A DNA stretch of 64,000 nt from positions 29,486-93,485 of the forward strand of contig NZ_SPUM01000081.1 in assembly GCF_004614195.1 (NCBI RefSeq). Reading direction: 5' to 3'. The DNA is from Massilia horti. GTDB lineage: Bacteria; Pseudomonadota; Gammaproteobacteria; Burkholderiales; Burkholderiaceae_D. The notes under the pieces are model-generated. The model searched no databases. It was not told where the DNA came from and saw only the letters and a program-made list of their open reading frames with translations. Positions 17,885 through 26,509 of the stretch are shown piece after piece (the stretch's first letter is position 1; every line of letters begins with the position of its first letter). Both the position numbers and the translations under genes were made by a program.

Positions 17885-18909
17885 CGATCCCTCCTATAGC
17901 TCAAATAGGCGCGATCGCTCTCAGCCGGTTCGGACGATTGCCAGAAGGTAGGTCGCTCGGCCGGCCTCCCAACGGTCAGGTCAATCAGTTCGGCCATACC
18001 GAATCCCGCCGGCACCTCGTCTGGATGGTCGGAGAATGGAGCGACCCCTACTATCTCGGCCTTCGCGCCTCGGCGAATAAGTTCCTTCTGCAAACGATCG
18101 GCCACGTTGTCGTTGAGGATATGCAAATCGCGATGAGTCACCACGACCATCAACCGTGGCACATGGCCGTCCAGCATGGTGTTCAGACGTCCCGCGAGTT
18201 GTCCCACTCGAGCTATGAGTCCCTGGCGCTTCTCGATGTCGGCGAGCGTACGGCCATCAAGCACGATCCAAATAGCCTCAGCCGACTTCATGAAGTCCAA
18301 CCGGTCCGATCGGGCCGTATTGACAAGCGCCTGCGTCCATTCCCCCGGCACGTCGGGAAGCGCTAGGTCGACACGCCGTCCGTCCGAAAGCCTGACGAGC
18401 CTGAGGTGGAGGAAGCCAGGACTATGATCGTCCGCTAACTCGGTGTGGACCGTCATTTGTTCCGGCGCCTTGCCATCGTTCCAGTCACGGGCGCCGCGCG
18501 CGATCTCCTCGAAAGCAGCAAGGCTCCTGCTGTCAGCGAAGGACCAGCCCTTTAGCATCGCATGCGAGACGAGTAGATACAGGCTAGCCAAACACGCCGT
18601 TTTGCCGGATTCTGGATCGCCGAGGATGCCAACCACGTTGACGTATCTGGCGCCCATCATCGCATTCAGATCTTCCAGCCCGAGCCGTCGGCTAGAAGGG
18701 AACGGGCTCATGCGCACGGGCTGTTCAAGTACAGGTGCCCCCAGCCGGTCACCGGGCTGTGATGTTACCTCGTCAACAGGAGCATCCGCCGAGATCGCGC
18801 CTACTGCCTCATTGCTAACACGGTTGCCACAGGTTGATGGGTCGCGCTCGAGTGCGCAGATCCCCGTCTCGTCGACGGTGCAACCCTCGAAATTGCATGA
18901 TCCGCTCAT
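17881..18909 (-). CDS. P-loop GTPase with N-terminal Cys cluster (second type)
   Basis: A 342-residue GTPase. Residues 5-27 carry four cysteines (C5, C10, C18, C27), possibly a zinc-binding knuckle. A low-complexity linker follows, then G1 G-D-P-E-S-G-K-T (97-104), G3 P-D-V-P-G-E (185-190) and T-H-R-D (258-261). It overlaps both neighbours by ATGA, so the middle of the operon is made as a coupled set. The two different GTPases side by side define the double-GTPase arrangement. The zinc cluster may tether it to a partner or membrane complex (inference). Confidence 0.8.
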   Translation of the reverse strand: MSGSCNFEGCTVDETGICALERDPSTCGNRVSNEAVGAISADAPVDEVTSQPGDRLGAPVLEQPVRMSPFPSSRRLGLEDLNAMMGARYVNVVGILGDPESGKTACLASLYLLVSHAMLKGWSFADSRSLAAFEEIARGARDWNDGKAPEQMTVHTELADDHSPGFLHLRLVRLSDGRRVDLALPDVPGEWTQALVNTARSDRLDFMKSAEAIWIVLDGRTLADIEKRQGLIARVGQLAGRLNTMLDGHVPRLMVVVTHRDLHILNDNVADRLQKELIRRGAKAEIVGVAPFSDHPDEVPAGFGMAELIDLTVGRPAERPTFWQSSEPAESDRAYLSYRRDR

Positions 18910-19931
18910 AGCTTGCCAGCGCCCTGCGACATCAATCTGGCGAACCCCGCTTCCAGCAGGGCCCGCTCACCCCACTCCGAAACACGCCGCTTCGTGGACG
19001 CACCCGATCCGTCCACTTCACCAGTGACCAGTGCGTGAAGGAGCGGGAAAACGGTGGGATGGGCGACAACATAGTTCTTGATCAATGCCCCGCTGAGTAC
19101 TGCACGATCTTCGCCGATGGCCACAAGCATTTCCGGCAGATCCAGTTCCGGATCCTGGTCCAGGGTCCGAAGGACGATCTCGCGATGGACCTCGCAGGGA
19201 AGGCGGCGAAGCATCCTTGCCCCTTCGATACCGGCGGTTACGATCCGCGTCGGCTCGGTTATTGCAGACAGCTGCTTCTTGAGCAACCGGCTGCGGCCGA
19301 GCTGCGCCCACCACAGAAAATCCAGTTCCTCACGATCCAGCGCGGCATTGCGACTCAGCGCCTCAACTGTATCGGCCATCGCTTTCTTGAAATTATTGGT
19401 AACATTGTTGCCGTCAATGGTGATCTCTACGTCGGACGGGTCGGGAACATTGATCCGCTCCCTTGCCTTCTCGGCCACCGTTGCGCTCCAGCGGGCAGCC
19501 GCATCAAGAACTTCACGGCGGAGATTCTCGCGTCGGTCGGCTGCAAGTGCCGGTTGATAGGCAAGTGCGGACCAAAGTGCAGTGGCATAGACATCGGGGA
19601 TCGACCATCCACCCGCGCCCGGGCTGGCACCTAACATAGAAACCATTGCCATGCCAGCACAGACGCTAACGTCGAGCGGGCGCTCCTCGTATAGGAACGA
19701 GGGTGCCTTTTTCTGGATCGCCTTCTGGATTTCACCGCCGAGAGTGGGCGAAGGGGTGCCGTCGCCGCCAAGCGCCTCGGCAACATCAGCTGCCTTAGAG
19801 ACGATCGTCGATACCTGTTTTTCCTTTCCCCAACTGGTTGCGAGGCTGGTTGCCGCCGCGCGCCGGGAATCCACATCGCTATCGCTTACGGCGACGCCGG
19901 AAATCCGCATGTGAACCGCAATTTTGTCCAT
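18906..19931 (-). CDS. GTPase-associated system helical protein (GASH-like)
   Basis: A 341-residue protein, alanine-rich and almost wholly helical by inspection, with a G-A-G-G-W-S turn near residue 125 and a conserved-looking D-F-L-W-W motif around 220. It has no catalytic motif. Its place between the phosphoesterase and the paired GTPases is that of the GTPase-associated system helical (GASH) protein in predicted conflict systems. It starts within a TAATG junction with the phosphoesterase gene and overlaps the next gene by ATGA. Assignment rests mainly on operon position and length. Confidence 0.65.
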   Translation of the reverse strand: MDKIAVHMRISGVAVSDSDVDSRRAAATSLATSWGKEKQVSTIVSKAADVAEALGGDGTPSPTLGGEIQKAIQKKAPSFLYEERPLDVSVCAGMAMVSMLGASPGAGGWSIPDVYATALWSALAYQPALAADRRENLRREVLDAAARWSATVAEKARERINVPDPSDVEITIDGNNVTNNFKKAMADTVEALSRNAALDREELDFLWWAQLGRSRLLKKQLSAITEPTRIVTAGIEGARMLRRLPCEVHREIVLRTLDQDPELDLPEMLVAIGEDRAVLSGALIKNYVVAHPTVFPLLHALVTGEVDGSGASTKRRVSEWGERALLEAGFARLMSQGAGKL

Positions 19932-21298
19932 TACCGTGCCCCGTCCTTCCGTTCACCAATTAATTGATCGATCATCTTCTTGACCTCAGCCAACTTTCCA
20001 TTCCGGACCAGCATATCAAACAACCTGCGTTCCAGCCCCTGCGACATCCGCTCATCGGAATTCTCCGGAAGCGCGTCCAGCTCAACGAGGATGCGTAGGC
20101 GCTCTCCTTCGAGCAGATCGCGGAAGAACCGGAGCCGGGCGATCTCATAACCTTCTTCCTTCGGTGACATGGGCTGTGGCTCCCCTTGTAAGGACTCCAT
20201 CGGGACCATTTCGATGGTCGGCTCCACGGAAAATGTGCTCCCCTGGGCAATCGGTGTATCTGCAGGTTGAGCGGTCGTAGGCGCGGCGGCTGGACGATCC
20301 GCCTTGCGAAAAAACGGGCACGCTAAACGGAAGTTGGGATTCTGCCCGCCCAGACGTTTATGATCAGCCTCGAAACAGGTACGCTTCGGATTCCACGCTC
20401 TGGGGTGCATCGTCACCGATAATCCATCGTTTTCTTCATCCCAATCAAATTCTATTATGTTATAGGTGAAAGTGAAGACTTCGTTGGACTTATAGGGGAC
20501 GGTAGCGCCGGCGGCGAGCATCATCACATCGCAGCCCGCCTCGACATTATCGATCGACACCTTCGGGTTGTGTTCATGGCCTGATATGAATACTCGAGCC
20601 CTGCTGCGGATGTAATCCCGCACTTGATCCTGATCTTTGTACCAGTTCAAAGGGTGGTGAACGAGGACAATATTTTCCACTCCGATTGTACGGGGGATGA
20701 TGAACTGACGTGCACCTATCACCAGTTCCGGGTGCTCATCTCGCTCTTCGCCATGGCAAAGGAGGGAGGAGTTGAACCTGATAAAACGAATCGCTCGACC
20801 GGGCGCGAGATTCACTTCCATCTCGGACGCAAAGATACCTTCGTTGTTGAGGGGACAGTTGTAGCCGAAGCTGAAGCGGCCATAATCCTCGAACCGGGCG
20901 AAAAGTGCTGCCCGATCCGTCGAATTGTTCAGGATATCCTCATATTCCTTGGGGCCACCCGCACGAATGTGGTCGAGAATCTGCTTTCCAGAGAACGACA
21001 GCTTTGATCGGTCGAGATCATGGTTGCCTGGCACCATCTGAACACGGTGGATCTCCACGCCGATATTCGCCGCCAGTTCGTCCAGCCATTTGCCAGCGTC
21101 CTCATATTCCGCCCATTTTCCAGACTGTGCGATATCGCCGGTGACCAAGATGCCGTGAGCGACCCCGCCAGCTATATTTGAGACGACTTCCTTAGCATCG
21201 GCAATCAACTGCTGTTTTACATCAGCGTGGATGTGAACCCGATCATCCTTTTCCTGACCGAAATGGATATCTGACACGTGAACGAAGACTGCCGGCAT
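19931..21298 (-). CDS. Calcineurin-like metallophosphoesterase
   Basis: A 455-residue protein, first gene of the double-GTPase operon. It has every calcineurin-like metal ligand motif: D10-I-H12, G-D (54-55), G-N-H-D (91-94), H214-H215 and G-H-E-H (240-243). A linker rich in Ala/Pro/Gln (about 325-385) leads to a C-terminal helical domain of ~70 residues, perhaps for docking to GTPase partners. The ATG at 21298 is preceded by a run of G (GGGGGG) and is preferred over an upstream in-frame start at 21376. It could act as the effector (nuclease or nucleotide phosphodiesterase) of the system; this is inferred. Confidence 0.85.
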   Translation of the reverse strand: MPAVFVHVSDIHFGQEKDDRVHIHADVKQQLIADAKEVVSNIAGGVAHGILVTGDIAQSGKWAEYEDAGKWLDELAANIGVEIHRVQMVPGNHDLDRSKLSFSGKQILDHIRAGGPKEYEDILNNSTDRAALFARFEDYGRFSFGYNCPLNNEGIFASEMEVNLAPGRAIRFIRFNSSLLCHGEERDEHPELVIGARQFIIPRTIGVENIVLVHHPLNWYKDQDQVRDYIRSRARVFISGHEHNPKVSIDNVEAGCDVMMLAAGATVPYKSNEVFTFTYNIIEFDWDEENDGLSVTMHPRAWNPKRTCFEADHKRLGGQNPNFRLACPFFRKADRPAAAPTTAQPADTPIAQGSTFSVEPTIEMVPMESLQGEPQPMSPKEEGYEIARLRFFRDLLEGERLRILVELDALPENSDERMSQGLERRLFDMLVRNGKLAEVKKMIDQLIGERKDGAR

Positions 21299-21607
21299 AC
21301 GCCCCCCAAGCTGCGGCCTATGAAATATATAAGGCCGAATGATACCAGAATGGCAACTTCTGTCACCTACATTCACTTTTTACCATCGAAGGTGTATGTG
21401 CCAAACTGAAGGTCCGCCCCGGCACCGTTCGAAGAAGAGCAGCAGCAAGGATTGCAGATAGAGTGATATGCAGTTTTCGGTCCGGCCCGTACTACTCCAT
21501 CCAGGCTCGAGTAATCGATCGACTTGGAACAGCGCGTTGCCGTTGCCAGTGTTCGAAAATCGCTAACCGTTCTGTCAGAACGGACAGGCGTTGCAAAATG
21601 CGCGAGG

Positions 21608-22843
21608 TCATGACGATAGCGCAATCAGTTCCAATGCGAGATTCGGGAAACCATCAGCCGTATATATCCAAATTGTCCGCGCCTTCATCAGGTTCGCGTA
21701 CTTTGGACTGTTTTGGCCCAATGCAAAGTAGCAGGTGTTAGGCCGCATCGGCAGCGCCGCTGGGACTTGCGACATGTGCACGAGCTCAAGGCCGGGGAGC
21801 GCGACCAATACGCTTTCCTCAACATCGTCCGGGGCGCCAACCTTGAAGCGCGAGCTAACGCCACTGATTAGTTCGGCGGCCGGCACATCCGCGCTGACGC
21901 ACAGGTAGAGCGTACTCTGGGGCGTGATCTTGTAGGATTCGAAGCGTCCGGCATGATAGGACGGCTTGACCTTCGAGAGTGGAATTGGAATATACCGCGG
22001 CGACACAACCGTCTCGATCAGCTCGCGTACGATCGCGTATAAGCGCGCAAAGCCGGGGCCCGGGTCGGCGTGGTCGTAGTCGGGCAGGTCGGCGTGCGTC
22101 CGATTTTTTGAATAGGCCATCAGGCCGCCGGCCAGGCCGAGCAGTTGCTCGAAAACGCGCTCTGGGTGCAGGCGCGGATGGCGTTCGTAATGCTCCAGCA
22201 TCGCCAACGACATGCTAATCGTATGTAGCATCCAGAACGACGAAGCATCGGCGATTCTGAGCTCGATCACGTTGTCCCTGGGCTCGCTGTGCAGGCGGTA
22301 GAGGGCGTCAACCTTGGCGCGCAAGGTGTCCAGCAGGCGCCTCAGCAGCGCATGCAGGCCGCCCGCCGCGCGTACTGAGACGCTCGGCGCCATGAAGTAA
22401 GCATCTGTTCGGAAACCACCACTCGGGTCGCGCACCACGCGCACCACCGGCAGACTGACGAAGGCGTCGCGCGGGATGGCCGGTGCCAGCAACTGAAGAC
22501 GGCTCGGAGCAAGCGGATCGCGCCTTGCGGGCAGGCCGGCGTGAAATGTGAACGCGGTCTCGGTCGGCGGCAAGGTATCCAGTTCGACCGGATCGGGCAG
22601 CGCATCGCCCTGGGGTGCGTCGTAGATCGTACCATCCTGGAAGACGAGCGACAGGTCTTCCGCGCGAAGGCAGTTGTTGGCCAGCCCGTCACGATCCCAT
22701 ATGGCGCGACGCACGCCCCATGCGTACGGGTGGAGTGTGACTGTCATTGCATGCAAGTGGCTCTCGTGGTACTGGTCCTGCTGCTGGAACGTCTCAGGGC
22801 TGAGGTACATCCCTTCGCGCCAGATCACCCGTGCCTTTTCCAT
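21608..22843 (-). CDS. tssK: T6SS baseplate subunit TssK
   Basis: A 411-residue protein with the typical TssK opening (K-x-x-V-I-W-R-E-G-M-Y-L-S-P-E-T-F-Q-Q-Q-D) and a C-terminal head ending in the 'N-T-C-Y-F-A-L' segment. TssK trimers link the baseplate (TssE-F-G) to the membrane complex. It is slightly shorter than usual (~440-450). It diverges from tssE-F-G across 168 bp (22844-23011), so both operons probably share a control region. No tssL, tssM or tssJ gene follows: the double-GTPase operon begins 310 bp beyond its stop, which is unusual for a working T6SS locus. Confidence 0.92.
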   Translation of the reverse strand: MEKARVIWREGMYLSPETFQQQDQYHESHLHAMTVTLHPYAWGVRRAIWDRDGLANNCLRAEDLSLVFQDGTIYDAPQGDALPDPVELDTLPPTETAFTFHAGLPARRDPLAPSRLQLLAPAIPRDAFVSLPVVRVVRDPSGGFRTDAYFMAPSVSVRAAGGLHALLRRLLDTLRAKVDALYRLHSEPRDNVIELRIADASSFWMLHTISMSLAMLEHYERHPRLHPERVFEQLLGLAGGLMAYSKNRTHADLPDYDHADPGPGFARLYAIVRELIETVVSPRYIPIPLSKVKPSYHAGRFESYKITPQSTLYLCVSADVPAAELISGVSSRFKVGAPDDVEESVLVALPGLELVHMSQVPAALPMRPNTCYFALGQNSPKYANLMKARTIWIYTADGFPNLALELIALSS

Positions 22844-23011
22844 GTGGCCCCCTTTTCTTGTTGCCCCGCAACATAAGCATGGCTATCTTTGAGGGAGAGC
22901 AAATTGCGTTCCCGCAAGCAATTTCAAACTCTTGATGGCCTCAAACGCTGTTGTTGTCGAATAATGACTCTAGGAATTAAAAGTCGCAGATTGAAGACGA
23001 CAGGAGGCGGC

Positions 23012-23485
23012 ATGGATAAGGTGTTCGAGTCGAGCGTATTGGACCGGTTGATCGGGCATCCCACAGAGCCACAGGGAGACGGGCGGATGCGGTTGACGCT
23101 CGAAGAACTGAAGGCAAGTGTGGCGCGCGACCTCACCGCGCTGCTGAACACCCGACTCGTGATCACTCCAGACGAGATGGAGGCCCATCCGGCCTGCCAG
23201 CGTTCCATACTCAACTATGGGTTGAGAGACTTCTCCGCCCTGTCTCTGACGAGCAGCAAGAACAGGGAAACCATTTGCGTCGCGTTGCGCGAAGCAATCG
23301 AGCGCTTCGAGCCGCGGCTGACCGGGGTGAAGATTACGCTTGTCAGGCGGCGCGGTGGCTTGAACCGCCTGTCGTTCGTGATCGCAGCCACCTTGGCGGC
23401 ACGTCCCGACGAATCGGTCTGCTTCGACGGCGCGTTCGAACCGTCCAGTTTGCAGTATGTAGTTCGGCAGGCAACGCAGCTCTAG
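23012..23485 (+). CDS. tssE: T6SS baseplate subunit TssE (gp25-like)
   Basis: A 157-residue protein starting at the ATG at 23012, which follows a strong AGGAGG site; a longer frame to 22889 lacks a good site and has an untypical leader. The gp25/lysozyme-like fold is indicated by S-V-A-R-D-L-T-A-L-L-N-T-R, then S-I-L-N-Y-G-L-R-D-F, features of all TssE proteins. It joins TssF and TssG in the baseplate wedge. It begins a plus-strand operon tssE-F-G-vgrG-lipase-immunity; tssF starts 13 bp after its stop. Confidence 0.92.
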   Translation: MDKVFESSVLDRLIGHPTEPQGDGRMRLTLEELKASVARDLTALLNTRLVITPDEMEAHPACQRSILNYGLRDFSALSLTSSKNRETICVALREAIERFEPRLTGVKITLVRRRGGLNRLSFVIAATLAARPDESVCFDGAFEPSSLQYVVRQATQL

Positions 23486-23497
23486 CTACTACCGGCG

Positions 23498-25327
23498 ATG
23501 CGACGCCTGCTGCCCTACGTCGAGCATGAACTGGCTCTGCTGCGTGACTATGCGCGCGAATTCGCGCGCCAGTATCCGACCCTCGCCCCCGCGCTCGGCC
23601 TGCATGGCAACATCTGCGAGGATCCGCACGTCGAACGATGGATTGAAGCGACCGCGCTTCTCAACGCCCGCACTAGCATGCGGCTCGATGCTGAATATCC
23701 CCAGTTCACCGAGGCGCTGCTGAATGCGAACTACCCACACTATCTCCGGCCGTTCCCCGCCTGCTCGATAGCACGCGTTGACCACACCGCCCACGCCACC
23801 CAGCTGGCGGAGAAGCCACTGGTGATTCCTCGCGGCGCCATCTTGAATGCCGTAGAACACAAGGGTGTCGTGTGCCGCTTCAGGACCGTGTACGACTCGG
23901 TGGTCCTGCCGTTGGCCGTTACAGAAGCAGTCTTCCGCCCGATGATCGATGCGCCAGCGTCGATTGTGCTACCGGCGGGAGCCATGACCAGCATTAGCCT
24001 GACGGTCGAAGGCCCCTCCCCCGCGTCCCTCCAGGCATTGGGGCAACGCCCGCTCCGTCTGTACATCGACGGTCCTCAGCCGTTTTGCGCGACGCTGCGC
24101 GATACGCTTTTCATGCGTTCGATGGCGGCGTACCTGCAGGTCGATGGAGGCCCAACCTGGCGTCGACTCGATCAGATGCCGCTACGTCCGGTCGGGCTGG
24201 CCGACGACGAAGCGTTGCTGCCATTCCCGGCAGCGAGCCATCCCGCATACAGGATACTGAGCGAGTATTTCGCATTTCCTGAAAAGTTCGACTTCGTCGA
24301 CCTCGATCTAACCATGCTCGCCCCACTGGTGCCTGCGGGCGCCAGCCGCCTTACGCTGCACCTGATGATCACGGGAATACGCGCAGGCTCCGACATGGCA
24401 CGCGTCCTGGCGTCGCTGTCGGCACGGAATCTCGCCACGGCGTGCACTCCGGTTGTCAACCTGTTCCCGCAGCGGGCGGCTCCGATCGCTCTCACACATC
24501 AACGCGTGGAATATCCGCTGATGGCCGACGCCAGCCGGCCAGCGGCATACGAGGTCTACAGTATCGACGACGTTCGCGTCGTGCGCGAGACACCGCATGG
24601 CAGCACCATCACTGAATTCCACCCGTATTACTCGCTACGACATGGCAAGGCCGGGCGCCGCGGCCATTACTGGGTAGCGCGCCGCGACGAAGCGCTTGCG
24701 CTCGCCCAGGCTGGCCACGAACTGCAACTTTCGCTGGTGGATATCGACCTGGACCCCACGTCCATCGAACTGGCGACGGTATCGGTGGCGTTGACCTGCA
24801 CCAACCGCAACCTGCCCCACGACCTGCCGTGGGGCGCACCGGGCGGCGATCTGACACCCGAGCTACCTGCCGGAGGGTATCCAATCCGGTTCCTGCGACG
24901 GCCAAGCGCGACATTGCGTTTCTCGTCGGAAGCGCACTGGCGCCTGATCGCGCACCTATCGCTGAACCACCGGTCACTGGCCGACCTGGAGTCGTTCAAG
25001 GAAATGCTCACGCTCTACGACATCGCGGACTCGCAGGTGACGCAGCGCTTGATCGCCGGGCTAACCGGCTTGTCGCAAAAACAAGCGCGGGCATGGATAG
25101 ACGACGAACAAGGCGGTGCGCTGGTTCACGGGATCGAGGTGCAGCTGACCGTAGACGAAGATGCTTTTGTCGGCGTCAGTCTGCATGCGTTCGCACAAGT
25201 CATCGAGCATTTCCTCGGCCTTTATGTGCACGTCAACAGTTTCGCGCAACTGGTCGTGATCTCGAAACAGACCGGGAAGGATCTGATCCGATGCCAACCC
25301 CGAATCGGCGCTTTGAGTCTTCTCTGA
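23498..25327 (+). CDS. tssF: T6SS baseplate subunit TssF (VasA)
   Basis: A 609-residue protein with the TssF opening Y-V-E-H-E-L-A-L-L-R-D-Y-A-R-E-F-A and the downstream P-x-V-E-R-W-I-E-A segment, the length expected for the family (~590-620). With TssG it forms the baseplate wedge core around the VgrG hub. The stop lies 37 bp inside tssG, so translation is coupled. GC and codon use look like the right half of the window rather than the transposon genes, so the T6SS genes have a source closer to the host. Confidence 0.93.
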   Translation: MRRLLPYVEHELALLRDYAREFARQYPTLAPALGLHGNICEDPHVERWIEATALLNARTSMRLDAEYPQFTEALLNANYPHYLRPFPACSIARVDHTAHATQLAEKPLVIPRGAILNAVEHKGVVCRFRTVYDSVVLPLAVTEAVFRPMIDAPASIVLPAGAMTSISLTVEGPSPASLQALGQRPLRLYIDGPQPFCATLRDTLFMRSMAAYLQVDGGPTWRRLDQMPLRPVGLADDEALLPFPAASHPAYRILSEYFAFPEKFDFVDLDLTMLAPLVPAGASRLTLHLMITGIRAGSDMARVLASLSARNLATACTPVVNLFPQRAAPIALTHQRVEYPLMADASRPAAYEVYSIDDVRVVRETPHGSTITEFHPYYSLRHGKAGRRGHYWVARRDEALALAQAGHELQLSLVDIDLDPTSIELATVSVALTCTNRNLPHDLPWGAPGGDLTPELPAGGYPIRFLRRPSATLRFSSEAHWRLIAHLSLNHRSLADLESFKEMLTLYDIADSQVTQRLIAGLTGLSQKQARAWIDDEQGGALVHGIEVQLTVDEDAFVGVSLHAFAQVIEHFLGLYVHVNSFAQLVVISKQTGKDLIRCQPRIGALSLL

Positions 25328-26358
25328 TCGAGCGGCTCTTCGCCGAGCCCTATCGCTTCCAGTTCGCGCAAGCGGTACGGCTGCTCGAACTATGGCTGGG
25401 CAAGGCCGGGGCCAGCGGCGAGACGTTGCAGCGCACTATCCGCTTTCGTAACAGCACCTCACTGGCCTTCCCGCCCAGCGAGCTGGAGGCGGTTCAGGTG
25501 GAGGACGAAGACGACCAGCACGCGCAAGCCACATTGATCGCGGCGCTAGCCGCTGGCCGTGGTGGCGCCGTCTGGATCACCCCGACGTTCATCGGCCTGC
25601 TCGGATCCCATGGCGCCCTTCCGCTCCACTACACTGAGAGCATCGTCGCCCAAGCCACGGAGTTGCACGGCGACGGCGCGCGCGCATTTTTCGACATGAT
25701 GTCGAGTAGAACGGTTGCATTGTTCCATCGCGCATACTGGGCCTATCGTGTCCACCACAACGCGACGCCAGATGGCGCAGACAGGTTCCTGCCGCTGCAA
25801 CTTGCGCTCGCCGGCAGTCCAGAATGCCTTTCCACCCAGCAACGCGCCAGCACGCGCGTTCCGGCCGATGTCCGGGCCTATTACTCGGCCGTGCTGCGAC
25901 ATCGCCCGGTTAGCGCAGCGCTCATCGAACGGGTGCTGTCCGACTATTTCCAACTGCAGGTCGCTGTCGAGCAGTGCGCGGGCCGGTGGGATGAATTGCC
26001 GCCCGACAGGCGGACCCGGCTCGGCGTGGCCAACACATTTATGAAGCGAGGAGCAATCCTCGGCTCGCGTTGCTGGCGTCGCGACCTGACCCTCCGGCTG
26101 CGCTTGGGTCCACTTGCACCCCAACAGTACGAGGACTTCCTGCCTGGCCGCGAGGGAACACTGGCGCTAGCCGAAATGGTAGCCCTGCTTAACCTCCCAA
26201 ATTTGCGGATAGATGTCACGGCGATACTCCGGGCGGAAGGCGCCCTCCCGGCACGGATCGGTGCCGACGCCTGCGGTCGCCTCGGGTGGGACGCATTTCT
26301 GCTCACCACGCCGGAGAGCCGTGATCGGCCGGACCTGTGCTACCCACTACCGATCTGA
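25291..26358 (+). CDS. tssG: T6SS baseplate subunit TssG (VasB)
   Basis: A 355-residue protein. The ATG at 25291 gives the standard TssG N-terminus (R-L-F-A-E-P-Y-R-F-Q-F-A-Q-A-V-R-L-L-E) and a 37-bp overlap with tssF. The frame is open far upstream (to 24829), but that part is antisense-like and unlike TssG. The family segments F-P-P-S-E-L-E-A, then F-I-G-L-L-G-S-H-G-A-L-P-L-H-Y-T-E are clear. It is the last baseplate gene; the usual next gene, tssH (clpV), is absent and vgrG follows after 151 bp. Confidence 0.93.
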   Translation: MPTPNRRFESSLIERLFAEPYRFQFAQAVRLLELWLGKAGASGETLQRTIRFRNSTSLAFPPSELEAVQVEDEDDQHAQATLIAALAAGRGGAVWITPTFIGLLGSHGALPLHYTESIVAQATELHGDGARAFFDMMSSRTVALFHRAYWAYRVHHNATPDGADRFLPLQLALAGSPECLSTQQRASTRVPADVRAYYSAVLRHRPVSAALIERVLSDYFQLQVAVEQCAGRWDELPPDRRTRLGVANTFMKRGAILGSRCWRRDLTLRLRLGPLAPQQYEDFLPGREGTLALAEMVALLNLPNLRIDVTAILRAEGALPARIGADACGRLGWDAFLLTTPESRDRPDLCYPLPI

Positions 26359-26509
26359 ATGCTGCGACTAGGCATCGATAAGGAGAATTCACGACGCTCA
26401 ACACTTCGTCAGCCATTGATCACGAAAGATACGGGAGTTCGGTATCCGATGAATACTTGATGTTTTTTGACCGCTTTCGGGATGTCCGCAGGCAAGAACT
26501 GGTGGAGAC

